The position numbers and the translations under genes were made by a program. From JAGVSR01 sp963786675 (GTDB lineage: Bacteria; Pseudomonadota; Alphaproteobacteria; Rhizobiales; Hyphomicrobiaceae): a stretch of 64,000 bases of DNA. Shown one piece after another: positions 10,958 through 20,382 of the stretch (the stretch's first letter is position 1; each line of letters opens with the position of its first letter). The notes below the pieces were generated by a model. That model was not told the origin of the DNA, searched no databases, and worked only from the letters and a program-made list of their open reading frames with translations. The DNA is taken from contig CAWAZY010000003.1 of assembly GCA_963786675.1 (NCBI GenBank), positions 868,001 through 932,000 of the forward strand, given 5' to 3'.

Positions 10958-10990
10958 CGTGTCGTCCTCTCCAAGCTCGCTCTTTCCAGC

Positions 10991-11311
10991 CTAGAATTGC
11001 TTGGCCGGGACCCGCAGCACCAAGCCATCGAGTGCAGCCGTCACCTTGATCTGGCAGCAGAGCCGGCTCTCTTCGCGCACGTCAAAGGCGAAGTCGAGCA
11101 TGTCCTCTTCCATATCGGAGGGCGAACCGGTTTTTTCCCGCCAGCCGGCATCGACGTAGACGTGGCATGTCGCGCACGCGCAAGCCCCGCCGCATTCCGC
11201 GTCGATCCCTGGGACATCCGCCATCTTGGCGGCTTCCATGACCGTGAGGCCTTCCTCTGCGGTCACAACCTGAGACGTGCCATCCGGCTGAATGAAAGTG
11301 ATCTTGACCAT
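10991..11311 (-). CDS. [2Fe-2S] ferredoxin, adrenodoxin/putidaredoxin type
   Basis: 106-residue plant/vertebrate-type ferredoxin. Cluster ligands are visible as C40-x5-C46-x2-C49 (ECGGACACATC) plus the distal cysteine in RLCCQIKV (C86). The Asp/Glu-rich stretch SPSDMEEDMLDF is the interaction region typical of adrenodoxin-like proteins. The sequence is close to the FdxB class that serves cytochrome P450s and biosynthetic oxygenases, rather than the Isc ferredoxin, because no isc genes are adjacent. It is the first gene of an operon with the ferredoxin-NADP reductase 33 bp downstream. Confidence 0.92.
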   Translation of the reverse strand: MVKITFIQPDGTSQVVTAEEGLTVMEAAKMADVPGIDAECGGACACATCHVYVDAGWREKTGSPSDMEEDMLDFAFDVREESRLCCQIKVTAALDGLVLRVPAKQF

Positions 11312-11518
11312 CGTGCCCCTGGAGACGTTTTCCAGGCGGTGTGCGCACGCGAAGCCCGCCTCACCGCCGATGCTATGCCGATACGGCAGGGCTTAGACGG
11401 CAGGGACCCCGAATTCAAGGATCATCGCAAGGAAGGGGGTCTAATCCCAGGACCGCCGGTGGCAGGCCGATCAAGCTGTTTTGGCTCGTTTACTACGCCC
11501 CGTGTTTCAGGCCGTGTT

Positions 11519-11917
11519 TTAGGCCGCGTTGCAGTCCTGAACGTAGGCGACGGCCTCGTGGACGGCCGCGTCGATGCTCTGGAAGATGGAGGCTCGCAAC
11601 TCCGCGTCCACGATGGCGGCGGGAACACCCTCGGCCGCCGCAGCCACTTGGGCGAGACGCCAAGCCCCCACGGCCCGCGCCGAACCCTTCAGAGTATGGG
11701 TCGCCATTTTCCAGTCCTTCTCGGATTGGGCGGCGCGGAGGTTCGCGACAGTCTTGGGCAGTTCACCGGCAAAGAGGTCGAGCACCTCGCGTTCGAGTTG
11801 CTGATCCCCCATCGTGTAGCGGCGGAGATGCGCCAGATCGACAGGCCAAGAGCCGGTGGCATCGGGACTTTTCCGCGCACCTTGTTCCCAGATATGCTCT
11901 TCACGCGTGGCCAACAT
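11519..11917 (-). CDS. Orphan histidine phosphotransfer (Hpt) domain protein
   Basis: About 132 residues containing one Hpt domain. The phospho-accepting histidine lies in ATHTLKGSARAVGAW, the signature of the four-helix bundle that relays phosphate between hybrid histidine kinases and response regulators. The N-terminus contains VDLAHLRRYTMGDQQLEREV, the usual first helix of Hpt proteins. No kinase or receiver gene is next to it, so its partners are unknown. The ATG at 11917 has GGAGG ten bases upstream; a TTG at 11926 overlaps that site and is less likely. It is divergent from the large coiled-coil gene. Confidence 0.9.
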   Translation of the reverse strand: MLATREEHIWEQGARKSPDATGSWPVDLAHLRRYTMGDQQLEREVLDLFAGELPKTVANLRAAQSEKDWKMATHTLKGSARAVGAWRLAQVAAAAEGVPAAIVDAELRASIFQSIDAAVHEAVAYVQDCNAA

Positions 11918-12247
11918 GGCAGGCAACCTCCGTCAGTTCATCGTCCACCGCCCAGCACTAACGGCTGAGTGTGCCCGTTTGCGCAGGTACCCGGCGCAGG
12001 CGCGGTACGGACGAATGCAGACCATGGCACGCCAGTCCGTAAGCCCCGGTAAAGCGTTGGCGGCAAATCTTCAGGGCGCATGGAAGGTTTTGCTAACCTT
12101 CGATTTTATGCCGACGTCTGACGACATCTTCATTTGGCCCCAAAACCCCCGTAGCGCAGGGATTGGGTTCCTGGTTCACCGTATGCCCACAGCATTGTGC
12201 GCCAAGACGAATTGGCGTTTGAGCCGGGGTCTGCAATTGCGCTATTT
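11918..12247. other. Divergent intergenic region between the Hpt gene and the coiled-coil gene
   Basis: 330 bp with no credible gene. It should hold promoters for both divergent genes. A small inverted repeat (GAAGGTT at 12083-12089 and AACCTTC at 12095-12101) is visible, but I cannot assign it to a known regulator. Confidence 0.35.
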
Positions 12248-15218
12248 ATGGCGGGCAAAGGCGCCCGCGTGAGCGCCCCGGGGGTCGAACCAGAAATGGC
12301 GCAGGATAAAAAAGCATCGCGGGAGCCACCTGGCCTGCCGCTTCCGCCGGCCCTGACCGGCACGGACGGCCTGCCCACCGCGGATGCCGCGTCCACCAGT
12401 GGCGCCGCCGACCTCACGGCTGTTCCCGCCTTGACAATCGGCGGCCCGCCCCCCTTGCCCGTATCCGCCGAAAAGCCCCGCCGTGCGTCAGCAGGTTCTG
12501 GCGCGTCTGGCCGTTCGAGTTCCTCCGGCCGTTCGAGTGGCGCCAGCCGTTCGATCGAACCCGACACCCCTGCCGAACCTAGCGCCGAGGAACCCGCTCC
12601 CGCCCAATCGCCGGCCGATGCCGACATCACGCCGCCACGTCGCGCGGCCCGGCGCCGCCCCGCGGGACCGGTGCGCGGCAAGATTGCCGCCAACGACGAC
12701 GTGCCGTCCATCGGCGGGCTGATTTACGCCCTGGACCAGAAGCCGGCCAATACGCCCTTCCGTTACGCGGGGTATGCCAGTGCCGCATGGTCGGCCCTCA
12801 CGCTGCTGTTCGGCTATCTCATTTTTTCCGCGAAGGTCGAGAGCGGTCTCGGCCTTGGCGCCATTCTCGCCGATCCGTCGACCTTTCTGATTGGCACGGC
12901 CCTCATCGTGCCGATCGCCGTCATGTGGTTCCTGGCGCTGCTCGCCTGGCGCGCGGAGGAATTGCGGCTGCGGTCGTCCACCATGACCGAAGTCGCCATT
13001 CGCTTGGCCGAGCCGGACCGCATGGCCGAGCAGTCCATCGCTTCGCTGGGACAGGCTGTGCGCCGGCAGGTGTCGTTCATGAACGATGCGGTCTCGCGGG
13101 CACTCGGCCGCGCGGGCGAACTGGAAGCCCTGGTCCACAACGAGGTCGCCGCCCTCGAACGCTCGTATGAGGAGAACGAACGCAAGATCCGCGGGCTGAT
13201 CCAGGAACTCTCCGGTGAACGCAGCGCGCTCCTGGGGACCAGCGAACGTGTCACCGACACCCTGCGGTCGCTCGGCACCGAGATCCCTCAACTCATCGAT
13301 CGGCTGTCGAACCAGCAGATCAAGCTCGCCACGATCATTCAAAGCGCGGGCGAAAACCTCACGTCGTTGGAGAGCGCCGTTGGCCAGAGCGCCGGCCGCC
13401 TCGAAACGACGCTCGGCGAGCGCACCGATCAGCTCCAGCTCGTGCTGTCGACCTACACCGATGCCATTGGAAACGCGATTGGAACGCGCACCGAGGAAAT
13501 GCAGACGGTGCTTGTGGGCTACACCGGCGCGCTTGCCGATGCGCTGAGCGCGCGCACCGAAGACATCCAGAATGCGTTTGCCGAGTATCTCGGCAACCTC
13601 AATTCCTCGCTCGAAGGCCGGACCGAAAACCTGCAGACGGTGTTCGAGGAGTATGCCCGGGCGCTCGATAGCTCTCTGGCCAACCGGGCACAAATTCTGG
13701 ACACCCAGTTGATCGAGCGCACGCGCGCCCTCGACAGCGCCTTCAGCGAGCGCCTGCGCTATTTCGACGAGTCGATCCAGCGCTCCGCCCTGGCGATCGA
13801 CAGCGCCGTCAACGAGCGCGCCACGGCGCTCACATCCGCGCTGGAGGATCACGCCCGCGTCTTCAGCGACACCATCCAGCGCCAGACGCTCGATCTCGAC
13901 GAACAGCTGGTGCAGGGCATCAGTGCGGTCCGCCGGACCTCCGAGAACATTACCCGTCAGTCTCTCAAGGCCATCGAGGGCCTCGCCGGGCAGTCGGAGA
14001 TGCTGCGCAATGTTTCGGAGAACCTGCTCGGACAGATCAACTCCGTCACCAACCGCTTCGAAAACCAGGGCCAGACCATCATGCGCGCCGCCAACGCGCT
14101 GGAGACCGTCAACTACAAGATCGATACGACGCTGCAGAACCGCCATACGGCACTGTCGCAGACCCTCGACAAACTGTCCGGCAAGGCCGACGAGTTCGGC
14201 CGCTTCGTGCAGGGTTACTCCTCGACGATCGAAGGCTCATTGTCGGATGCGGAGTTGAAGGCGCGGGCCGCGGCGGAAGAGATGCGCCTCAGCGCGGAAA
14301 ACGACCAAGCGCACCACCCTCGCCGATCTCGACCGGCTGAAGGCGGAAACCGACGCGGAAGGCGCACGGCGCCTCGACGAATTGCGCAACCGCTTTGCCA
14401 CCGTGTCCAGCAACGTGACGCGCGAACTCGACAGCCTCTCGTCCCGTGTGGACGCGACGGCCGACGAAGTGCGCCAGCGCACCGCGCGTACTGCCGCTGA
14501 AATCGCCGCCGAACAAGCCCGCATTCGTGAACAGATGGAGCGCCTGCCCGTCGCCACACGCGACAGCGCCGACCAGATGCGCCGCGCCCTGTCCGACCAG
14601 CTGAAGGCTCTCGACCAGCTCGCCAATCTCACTCAGCGCACCGCGCAGGCCCGCGACGTCACCTTGCCCGTCGGCACGGGTTCCCTGTCGACACCTGCGG
14701 CGCTGCCACCCGCCGCGGCGCCGCCGGGTGCAGCTCAGCGCCCGGCTCCGGGAGACACCGGCCGCGAGGGATGGTCGCTCGGAGATCTTCTGGCGCGTGC
14801 ATCGCGCGACGAGGAATCCGCCGCGCGCAGGTCCGCGCCGGCAGCCCCGCAGCCACCCATGCCCCAGCAGGCGATGGCCCCGCAGCCCTTCAAACTCGAT
14901 ATCGATGTGATCACGCGCGCACTCGACCCCGCGACCACCTCCGCCGTCTGGTCCCGTTTGAACGCGGGCCACCGGGGTGTTCTGTCACGCGGCTTGTTCA
15001 CGAACGAAGGCCGGGCGATGTTCGACGAGGTCAGCCGGCGCTTTCCGAACGATGGTGAGTTGCAGCGCACGGTCCACCGCTACCTCGATGATTTCGAGCA
15101 CATCCGCCGCGACCTGGATGGCCGCGATCCTTCCGGCCGCATGACCCAGAGCCACCTGATGTCGGATACCGGGCGCGTCTATCTGTTCTTGGCCTACGCG
15201 GCTGGCCGGCTGGTCTGA
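12248..15218 (+). CDS. Large membrane-anchored coiled-coil protein with apolipoprotein-like 22-mer repeats (one frameshift)
   Basis: About 985 residues once a frame change near 14300 is bridged; the downstream part continues as TKRTTLADLDRLKAE and ends at 15218. Layout: an N-terminal disordered Ala/Pro/Ser-rich cytosolic region of ~150 residues; two hydrophobic segments (ALTLLFGYLIFSA and FLIGTALIVPIAVMWFLALL); then a very long helical region of ~600 residues, including seven exact 22-residue repeats; a Pro-rich linker; and a C-terminal helical domain. Similar long Rhizobiales proteins are usually labelled kinesin-like or hypothetical; no function is established to my knowledge. A structural role at the envelope or poles is conceivable but unproven. 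The start is uncertain: ATG 12248, GTG 12269 and ATG 12296 are all possible. Convergence of frame, coding bias and acidic composition after 14300 argue for a sequencing indel. Confidence 0.75.
13421..13882 (+). repeat. Seven consecutive 66-bp units encoding 22-residue amphipathic repeats
   Basis: Within the coiled-coil gene, each unit starts with Arg (RTDQL, RTEEM, RTEDI, RTENL, RAQIL, RLRYF, RATAL) and is exactly 22 residues long with no insertion. Leu/Ile/Phe recur at fixed positions and each unit tends to end in a small residue plus Glu/Gly/Asn. DNA identity between units is low, so these are old protein repeats rather than recent DNA duplications. Confidence 0.85.
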
Positions 15219-15289
15219 GAGACCGGCAGGGCTCGAGCGGTCGTCGCGCGTGGCCCGGCCGTCCCTTCAGAACTTGGCCTCGACTCATC

Positions 15290-16269
15290 ATGACAGCGCA
15301 GCGCTCATTAACGGTCGCGATCGAAGACTGGCCGCTCGCCCAGCCTTTCGTGATCGCGCGCGGCGCCAAGACCGAGGCGCGGGTTGTCGTCGCCACGGTC
15401 CGGCAAGGGGATGTCGAAGGCCGCGGCGAATGCGTCCCCTATGGGCGCTACGGCGAAACCCCGGACGCCACCGCGGCTGCCATCAGTGCTCACGGGCCGC
15501 CGCAGTCTCACGGCGACCTGCTTCGGCGCATGCCCGCCGGCGCGGCGCGCAACGCCCTTGACTGCGCCCTCTGGGATCTGGAAGCTAAATTGGCCGGCGT
15601 CCCCGCCGCCGTCATCGCAGGACGGCCCGAGCCCGGCGCGCGCGAAACGTGCTTCACGCTCAGTCTCGATACCCCCGAGGCCATGGCCCGTGCGGCGTCG
15701 GCGGTCCCCCACTTGAAACTTCTGAAATTGAAACTCGGCGGTTCCGGCGATGACGCCCGCATGCGCGCTGTCCGCGCCGCCCGGCCCGATGCGCGGCTGG
15801 TCGGCGATGCCAACGAGGCGTGGGATGACACGATGCTGAACCCGCTGTTGGCGGTGGCGCACGACTGCGGCTTCGAAGTCATCGAGCAGCCGCTGCCGGC
15901 CGGCGCCGATGCAGCGCTTGCTAAAACCGCGCGACCGGTGCCGGTGTGTGCCGATGAAAGCGCGCATGTCGCGGCGGATATCGCGGGCCTGACCGACCGG
16001 TACGATGCCGTCAACATCAAGCTCGACAAGGCCGGCGGTCTGACCGAAGCGCTGGCCATGGCCGACGCCGCCCGCGCCGCGGGACTGGACATCATGGCCG
16101 GCTCCATGGTCGCCACGTCGCTGGCGGCAGCCCCGGCCATGCTCGTCGGCCAGTATGCGCGCTGGATCGACCTCGACGGCCCCCTGCTGCTCGCCCGCGA
16201 CCGACCCGTCCGGCATGGTCATTCGCGACGGCATTATCGAACCGGCCTCACCGGGATCTATGGGGCTGA
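15290..16269 (+). CDS. L-Ala-D/L-Glu (dipeptide) epimerase, enolase superfamily (two frameshifts near the 3' end)
   Basis: Enzyme that epimerises Ala-Glu dipeptides during murein peptide recycling; about 325 residues. Catalytic features of the muconate-lactonizing subgroup are visible: the KxK base in LLKLKLGG, metal ligands in GDANEAW, IEQPLP and CADESAH, and the second base lysine in NIKLDKAGG. After IDLDGPLLLARDRP the frame changes near 16206 to read SGMVIRDGIIEPASPG, then again near 16256 to end LWG-stop (stop 16267-16269); the ending Pro-Pro/Ala-Ser-Pro-x-Leu-Trp-Gly is what this family shows. These are probably sequence indels. An additional gap after ISAHGPPQSHGDL may be real. Convergent with the MFS gene, 40 bp apart. 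Confidence 0.82.
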
Positions 16270-16309
16270 CATTCAGCCGAAGGGATCACCCGCGACAACC
16301 GCGGATCGG

Positions 16310-17545
16310 CTACAGAAGGCCACCCGTCCAGCGCCGCATGACAAACAGCGCAGCAACAGACGACAGCACGCCCATACCCGCCATGGCCAGGAAGGCGCCC
16401 CCGGCAAACGTTTCATAGAGTGCCCCGGACGCAAAGACCGCGCACCCCATCACCACCCCGGCCGCAAATGACGCAAGCAGCGCTTGGGCCGTGCCGGCCA
16501 CCCGCGGCGGGCACCGCGTCGGCGATAAAATGCATGGCGCCGAGATGAGTGGCGCCGAACGTGAACGCATGCAGCACCTGCAATCCAACAAGCGCGGCAA
16601 GCGGCGGGTCGAAACTCATGGATACCCACCGCACAATCGCCGCCAGACCGCCCGCCAGGAGCAGATGAACCGGACTGACGCGCTTTAGGACCTTGCGGGC
16701 AAACGCAAACAGCAGCACTTCGGCCAATACGGAAATGGCCCACAAGCGCCCCGATCCACGATCCGGAGATGCCGAGCTTCTGCAGATGGAGCGTGCCGAA
16801 CGTATAGAACACGGCATGTGAGGCCTGCGCCAAACTCGCGGCCGCGACAAAGGCGAGGAACACAGGATTGCGCACGAGGCGCACGATATCCGCCGACAGC
16901 CAGGATGCCGTCGGCGCGGGCGGATCTTCTCGTCGGTCTGCGGCGGCCGCCGCGGGAACAGGCAGGGCATGCGCCGCCGCCACCGTGGCCGCCGCGCCCG
17001 CGATCAGAAGCCACAAGGCCGCGGCGGCGCCATAACGGTCGAGCGCCGCGCCGCCCGCGAACCCCACGGCAATGAACGACAGCGATCCCCACAGCCGGAT
17101 TCGGCCATAGTCGAGCCCGTGCGCCCGCGTGCCCGCGATGACGATGGTATCCGTCAGCGGCATGATGCTGGCGGTGGCGACGGCAAAGATCACCGACACG
17201 ACGAGGATCGCCGGCAAAGCCGTTGCTTTGCCCCAAGGTCAGCAAGCGGCCAGCGACACCCACGCCAGCGCAATGATGACACTGCGGTGCCGGCCGGTAT
17301 TGTCGGCAAACAGCGCGCAACCCGGCGTGATGAACAGACGGAGCACGAAGGGCGCCGCCGTGACGAGCGCGACCTGCCGCGCGTCCAGCCCCTGTCCGTC
17401 GAGCCAGACGGGCAGGTACGGCACCTGCAGCGCCGTAGACCACAAACAATGCGCCATAAAACACGGCCAACCGGACGGCGAAGGCGAGCGCACTCGGGCC
17501 CGCCGGCGCCAGGTGATCGGGGCTGCGATTGTCCGTTCCGGTCAT
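16310..17545 (-). CDS. MFS transporter, HcaT/PPP-like 12-TM family (multiple frameshifts)
   Basis: Reading the minus strand from an ATG at 17545 (MTGTDNRSPDH...) gives a hydrophobic transporter of about 410 residues, but the frame changes near 17430, 17240, 17222, 16740 and 16508. Pieces join logically: LAVFYGALFVVYG, LQVPYLPVWLDGQGLDARQV, ALFADNTGRHRSVIIAL, ILVVSVIFAVATASIMPLTD, RIRLWGSLSFIAVGFAGG, LLFAFARKVLKRVSPVHLLL, LHAFTFGATHLGAMHFIAD and AQALLASFAAGVVMG, ending WTGGLL. ADNTGRHRSVI and RLWGSLSF are typical of the 3-phenylpropionate transporter (HcaT/LacY-like) family. Whether it is a true pseudogene or an error-rich stretch cannot be told from sequence alone; the density of breaks next to an equally damaged gene suggests errors. 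Confidence 0.72.
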
Positions 17546-17653
17546 GCGGTCGATCTGCCGAGGGGCATGGATTGAAGCGGGTGATCCGTTGCACCTGGCG
17601 TGATGAAGGGCAAGCCCCATCGCGTCGAAGGCCCGTCGAGGTGCGGGTTCCAT

Positions 17654-17683
17654 GAAAAATGGCCGGCACTCGGGCCGGCCATT
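17654..17683 (-). terminator. Rho-independent terminator of the FadL-family gene
   Basis: On the minus strand a perfect 10-bp stem (AATGGCCGGC / GCCGGCCATT) with a 6-nt loop is followed by TTTTT. It lies 80 bp beyond the stop of the FadL-like gene. Confidence 0.85.
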
Positions 17684-17762
17684 GTCAGATTGGGATGTCG
17701 GCAGCGACGGTCAGGTTCGCGTTGTTACGAGGGCGCGGCCCTTGCCGTCACAACCAGGACCC

Positions 17763-19119
17763 TCACCACTTCGAGCGCAGACCCACCGAGATGATGTCGA
17801 CGCTGGCTTCCACGTCGCCCGCAATGACCGGGAACCCGCAGCCCGGTCGCCGACGGCGAACGTTCGAAATTGCCGTCCTCGACGAAGACGTGGGTGTAGG
17901 CCAAGTCGATGGTCGCATCCTTGAGCAGACCGAAGAGATCGCCGACCTTGTAGCTGGCGCCGCCGCTGAGCCAGACGCGATCGTTGTCGGGCAACTGGAC
18001 CAGACGCTGGCTCGCCTCGCGGATGGGCGAAATTTCGTAGCCGACGCCCGCACGCAGGGTGAGTGCGTCGCTGTAGTCGTATTCACCGCCGAGCGCGAAG
18101 TACCAGCCGTCTTCCCACTGGAAGTCCAGGATGGCGACAGCCGGAATGACGGGAAGTAGGGATTCCGGTGATGAAATTGCCGTCGAGCACGGCTGGGATG
18201 ACGCCCAGGCGGCTCCAGTTGGTCCACTCCACCGTCGCATGGGCGCGCAGGCCCGGCGCCAGATCCTGACGCAAGCTGGCCGTCAGCTTTTCGGGCAGAT
18301 CGAGATCGGCATGCAGCGGAGCTGGAAACGCCGGCCGGGGCCCCAACCACATCGATCGACCCGTCCAGTTCATGCGAGATCGATGAGCGGAAACCAACAC
18401 CGATGGACGTTCCAGGCGCGGGACTGAAGTTGACGCCGAGCGTATAGCCGAAACCTATGTCGTCACCTTCCAGAACGGAACTCGGCAGCACCCACGCCCG
18501 GGGGACCCGCGGCGGCCTTGAAGCGCATCAGGTCGATGTACTGAACCTGCACCCCGCACCGATTTGCAGGCCGGGCGCAACTTCATAAGCGACGGTCGGT
18601 GTCGCGTTGACGCTGAACAGCTTCGAGACTCGTCCGACATTCTGGCCCACCCAGTCGTGATTGTCGGGCTTGGTGCCAAGACCGAATTGGGAGTTCATGC
18701 TGACGGCGAGGACAAGATTGCTGCTCAGGCGGTAGGCCACGTAGCTCGCGGGCACTACGGCATCGCGGCCGACGTCGACCGTCGTGTCGAGACCCGTAAG
18801 ACCGGCAGGAATGGGACCGGTAAAGTCCCGGGCCGTCAGGATGGTGGAAGTCCACGCTAACGTCGACACGCGGGATGATCAGCGAATAGTTGGATTCCAT
18901 CGAGATGCCGGGACCGACATAGCCTGCCGCGGCCGGGTTCCAGAACATCGACGACAGGCTCGTCCCGCCCGCCGCAGCGCCGGCGAAGGACATGCCCTGA
19001 AAGAGCGCCGACTGCTCGCGCACATCGAAGCCGCCTGCGACCGCCGTGCCGCCTGCAGCACCTACGGCCAGTGCTGACGCCGTGCCAGCCAGCAAAGCTC
19101 GCATTGTGGTGATTTTCAT
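17763..19119 (-). CDS. Outer membrane protein of the OmpP1/FadL family (multiple frameshifts)
   Basis: Beta-barrel transporter for hydrophobic compounds such as fatty acids; about 450 residues if the breaks are bridged. The start MKITTMRALLAGTASALAVG is a signal peptide, followed by the FadL N-terminal motif FDVREQSALFQGMSFAG and SSMFWNPAAAGYVGPG (the conserved NPA). Later segments appear in other frames: SYVAYRLSSNLVLAVSMNSQ, LPSSVLEGDDIGFGYTLGVN, LPEKLTASLRQDLAPGL, DFQWEDGWYFALGGEYDYSD, DNDRVWLSGGASYKVGD, VDIISVGLRSKW-stop. Frame changes lie near 18850, 18550, 18493, 18335, 18160 and 17840. Each break leaves the family sequence intact, which fits sequencing indels better than decay. A terminator follows. 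Confidence 0.78.
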
Positions 19120-19552
19120 CGTGACGCCCCACTCTGTCCCGGTCGAGCCCTTCAGAAGGCTCGTGTTGGGACGAGTAAAGACCGTGGTGCATCCGCACTC
19201 AATGCTGGAATGCGCAACTCGTCCGCAAGATGACTGTTTTTTGGCAGTGTGTGGCGGTGAGGTGACGCGGTTCGCGAGAAACACTCTTGCCGAGCCCAGT
19301 GGCATTGCCAAGCGCGAAAAAAGAAAACCGGTCCGGGGCCCCGGACCGGTTTTCACCTGACTGCACAGCGTCCCTGATCGCCGCGCGGTCGCTCCCCCAA
19401 CGAGTAGGCTCCCCCCTGTCTCGATGAGTGCCGGGAAAAGTTGCAGAAAGCCCGCTGGCTCGCAAGCGAACAGTGCCCACCAGCGAGCGGCGGGTTCCGC
19501 GATTGATGCCAAATCACAACACCTCCTGTGCCGAGACCCCCAATTTGCGGGC
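19120..19552. other. Intergenic region between fadL-like gene and thiD
   Basis: 433 bp without a credible gene. It contains the thiD terminator palindrome (19324-19353) and, nearer 19120, the promoter and leader of the FadL-like gene; no specific promoter boxes can be assigned. Confidence 0.4.
19315..19353 (-). terminator. Terminator of thiD: 30-bp perfect palindrome
   Basis: Positions 19324-19353 are a perfect palindrome built on AAAACCGGTCCGGGG and its reverse complement. On the minus strand it runs into TTTTCTTTTTT, so it should terminate transcription from thiD 200 bp upstream. The symmetric A/T ends could also make it work on the plus strand. Confidence 0.85.
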
Positions 19553-20377
19553 TTAGGGTCTGCGGCGGCGAACAGCGTACAGGTGATCGACCGGCCCATG
19601 GCCGCCCCCGATGTGGAGGTCCCGGCCAGCCAAGAGCGCGGCTGAGAGATACGCCTTGGCCCCGCGCACTGCATCCGCGAGGGCGGCGCCCTCCGCCAGA
19701 TGGGCAACAATGGCTGCCGACAAGGTGCAGCCCGTGCCGTGTGTATTCGGCGTGTCAATGCGCGGCGCGGCGAGTTCGATCACATCGGACGGTGTGACGA
19801 GAACATCGATGGAGAGGTCGCCCGATTGATGCCCGCCCTTGACGAGCACCGCCCCGGCGTTCAGCCCCAGAAGACGATGGCCCTGATCTTTCATGTCGTC
19901 CAAGGACGTCGCAACGGGCGCGTCCAGGAGCATGGCGGCCTCATGCAGGTTGGGCGTGATGAGTGCCGCCAGCGGGATCAATTCCTCGCGCAGCGCGGTA
20001 ATCGCCTCGGGGGCGAGTAATACGTCGCCGCTGGTCGCCACCATCACGGGATCGACAACGAGGGGGCCGAAATCGTGTGCTGTCAGGATGCCGGCCACCG
20101 CACTCACCGTGGCCGCGTCGCCCAGCATCCCCGTCTTGACCGCGCAGATGGACAGGTCCAGGGCCAAAGCATCGGCCTGACGTTCGATAAACGCCGCGGG
20201 CACGGGAAACACGCCGGTCACGCCGCGCGTATTCTGCGCGGTGAGTGCGGTGACAATGCTCGCGCCATAGACACCCAGCGCCGAAAACGTCTTGAGATCG
20301 GCCTGTAAGCCCGCCCCGCCCGACGGATCCGACCCAGCGATTGTCAGAGCGATGGGCGTGCGCGGCGTCGCGCTCAT
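19553..20377 (-). CDS. thiD: Hydroxymethylpyrimidine/phosphomethylpyrimidine kinase ThiD
   Basis: Kinase of 274 residues that phosphorylates HMP and HMP-P in thiamine pyrophosphate synthesis. Ribokinase-fold motifs: IAGSDPSGGAGLQADLKTF at the N-terminus (substrate site), VKTGMLGD, VVDPVMVATSG, ITPNLHEA, VLVKGGH and the anion hole with catalytic Cys in NTHGTGCTLSAAI. It begins 5 bp after the ccdA-like gene on the same strand, so the two are probably co-transcribed although functionally unrelated. No other thi genes are near, and no TPP riboswitch is evident upstream of the pair. Confidence 0.95.
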   Translation of the reverse strand: MSATPRTPIALTIAGSDPSGGAGLQADLKTFSALGVYGASIVTALTAQNTRGVTGVFPVPAAFIERQADALALDLSICAVKTGMLGDAATVSAVAGILTAHDFGPLVVDPVMVATSGDVLLAPEAITALREELIPLAALITPNLHEAAMLLDAPVATSLDDMKDQGHRLLGLNAGAVLVKGGHQSGDLSIDVLVTPSDVIELAAPRIDTPNTHGTGCTLSAAIVAHLAEGAALADAVRGAKAYLSAALLAGRDLHIGGGHGPVDHLYAVRRRRP

Positions 20378-20382
20378 GGGCG

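Noticed and set aside
12488..14146. 552-codon open frame antisense to the coiled-coil gene
   Set aside because: Mirrors the repeated helical codons of the sense gene; no RBS or motifs.
14295..14310. Programmed +1 frameshift in the coiled-coil gene
   Set aside because: No slippery heptamer or stimulatory structure is evident, and many unrelated genes in the window show the same kind of break, so an indel error is simpler.
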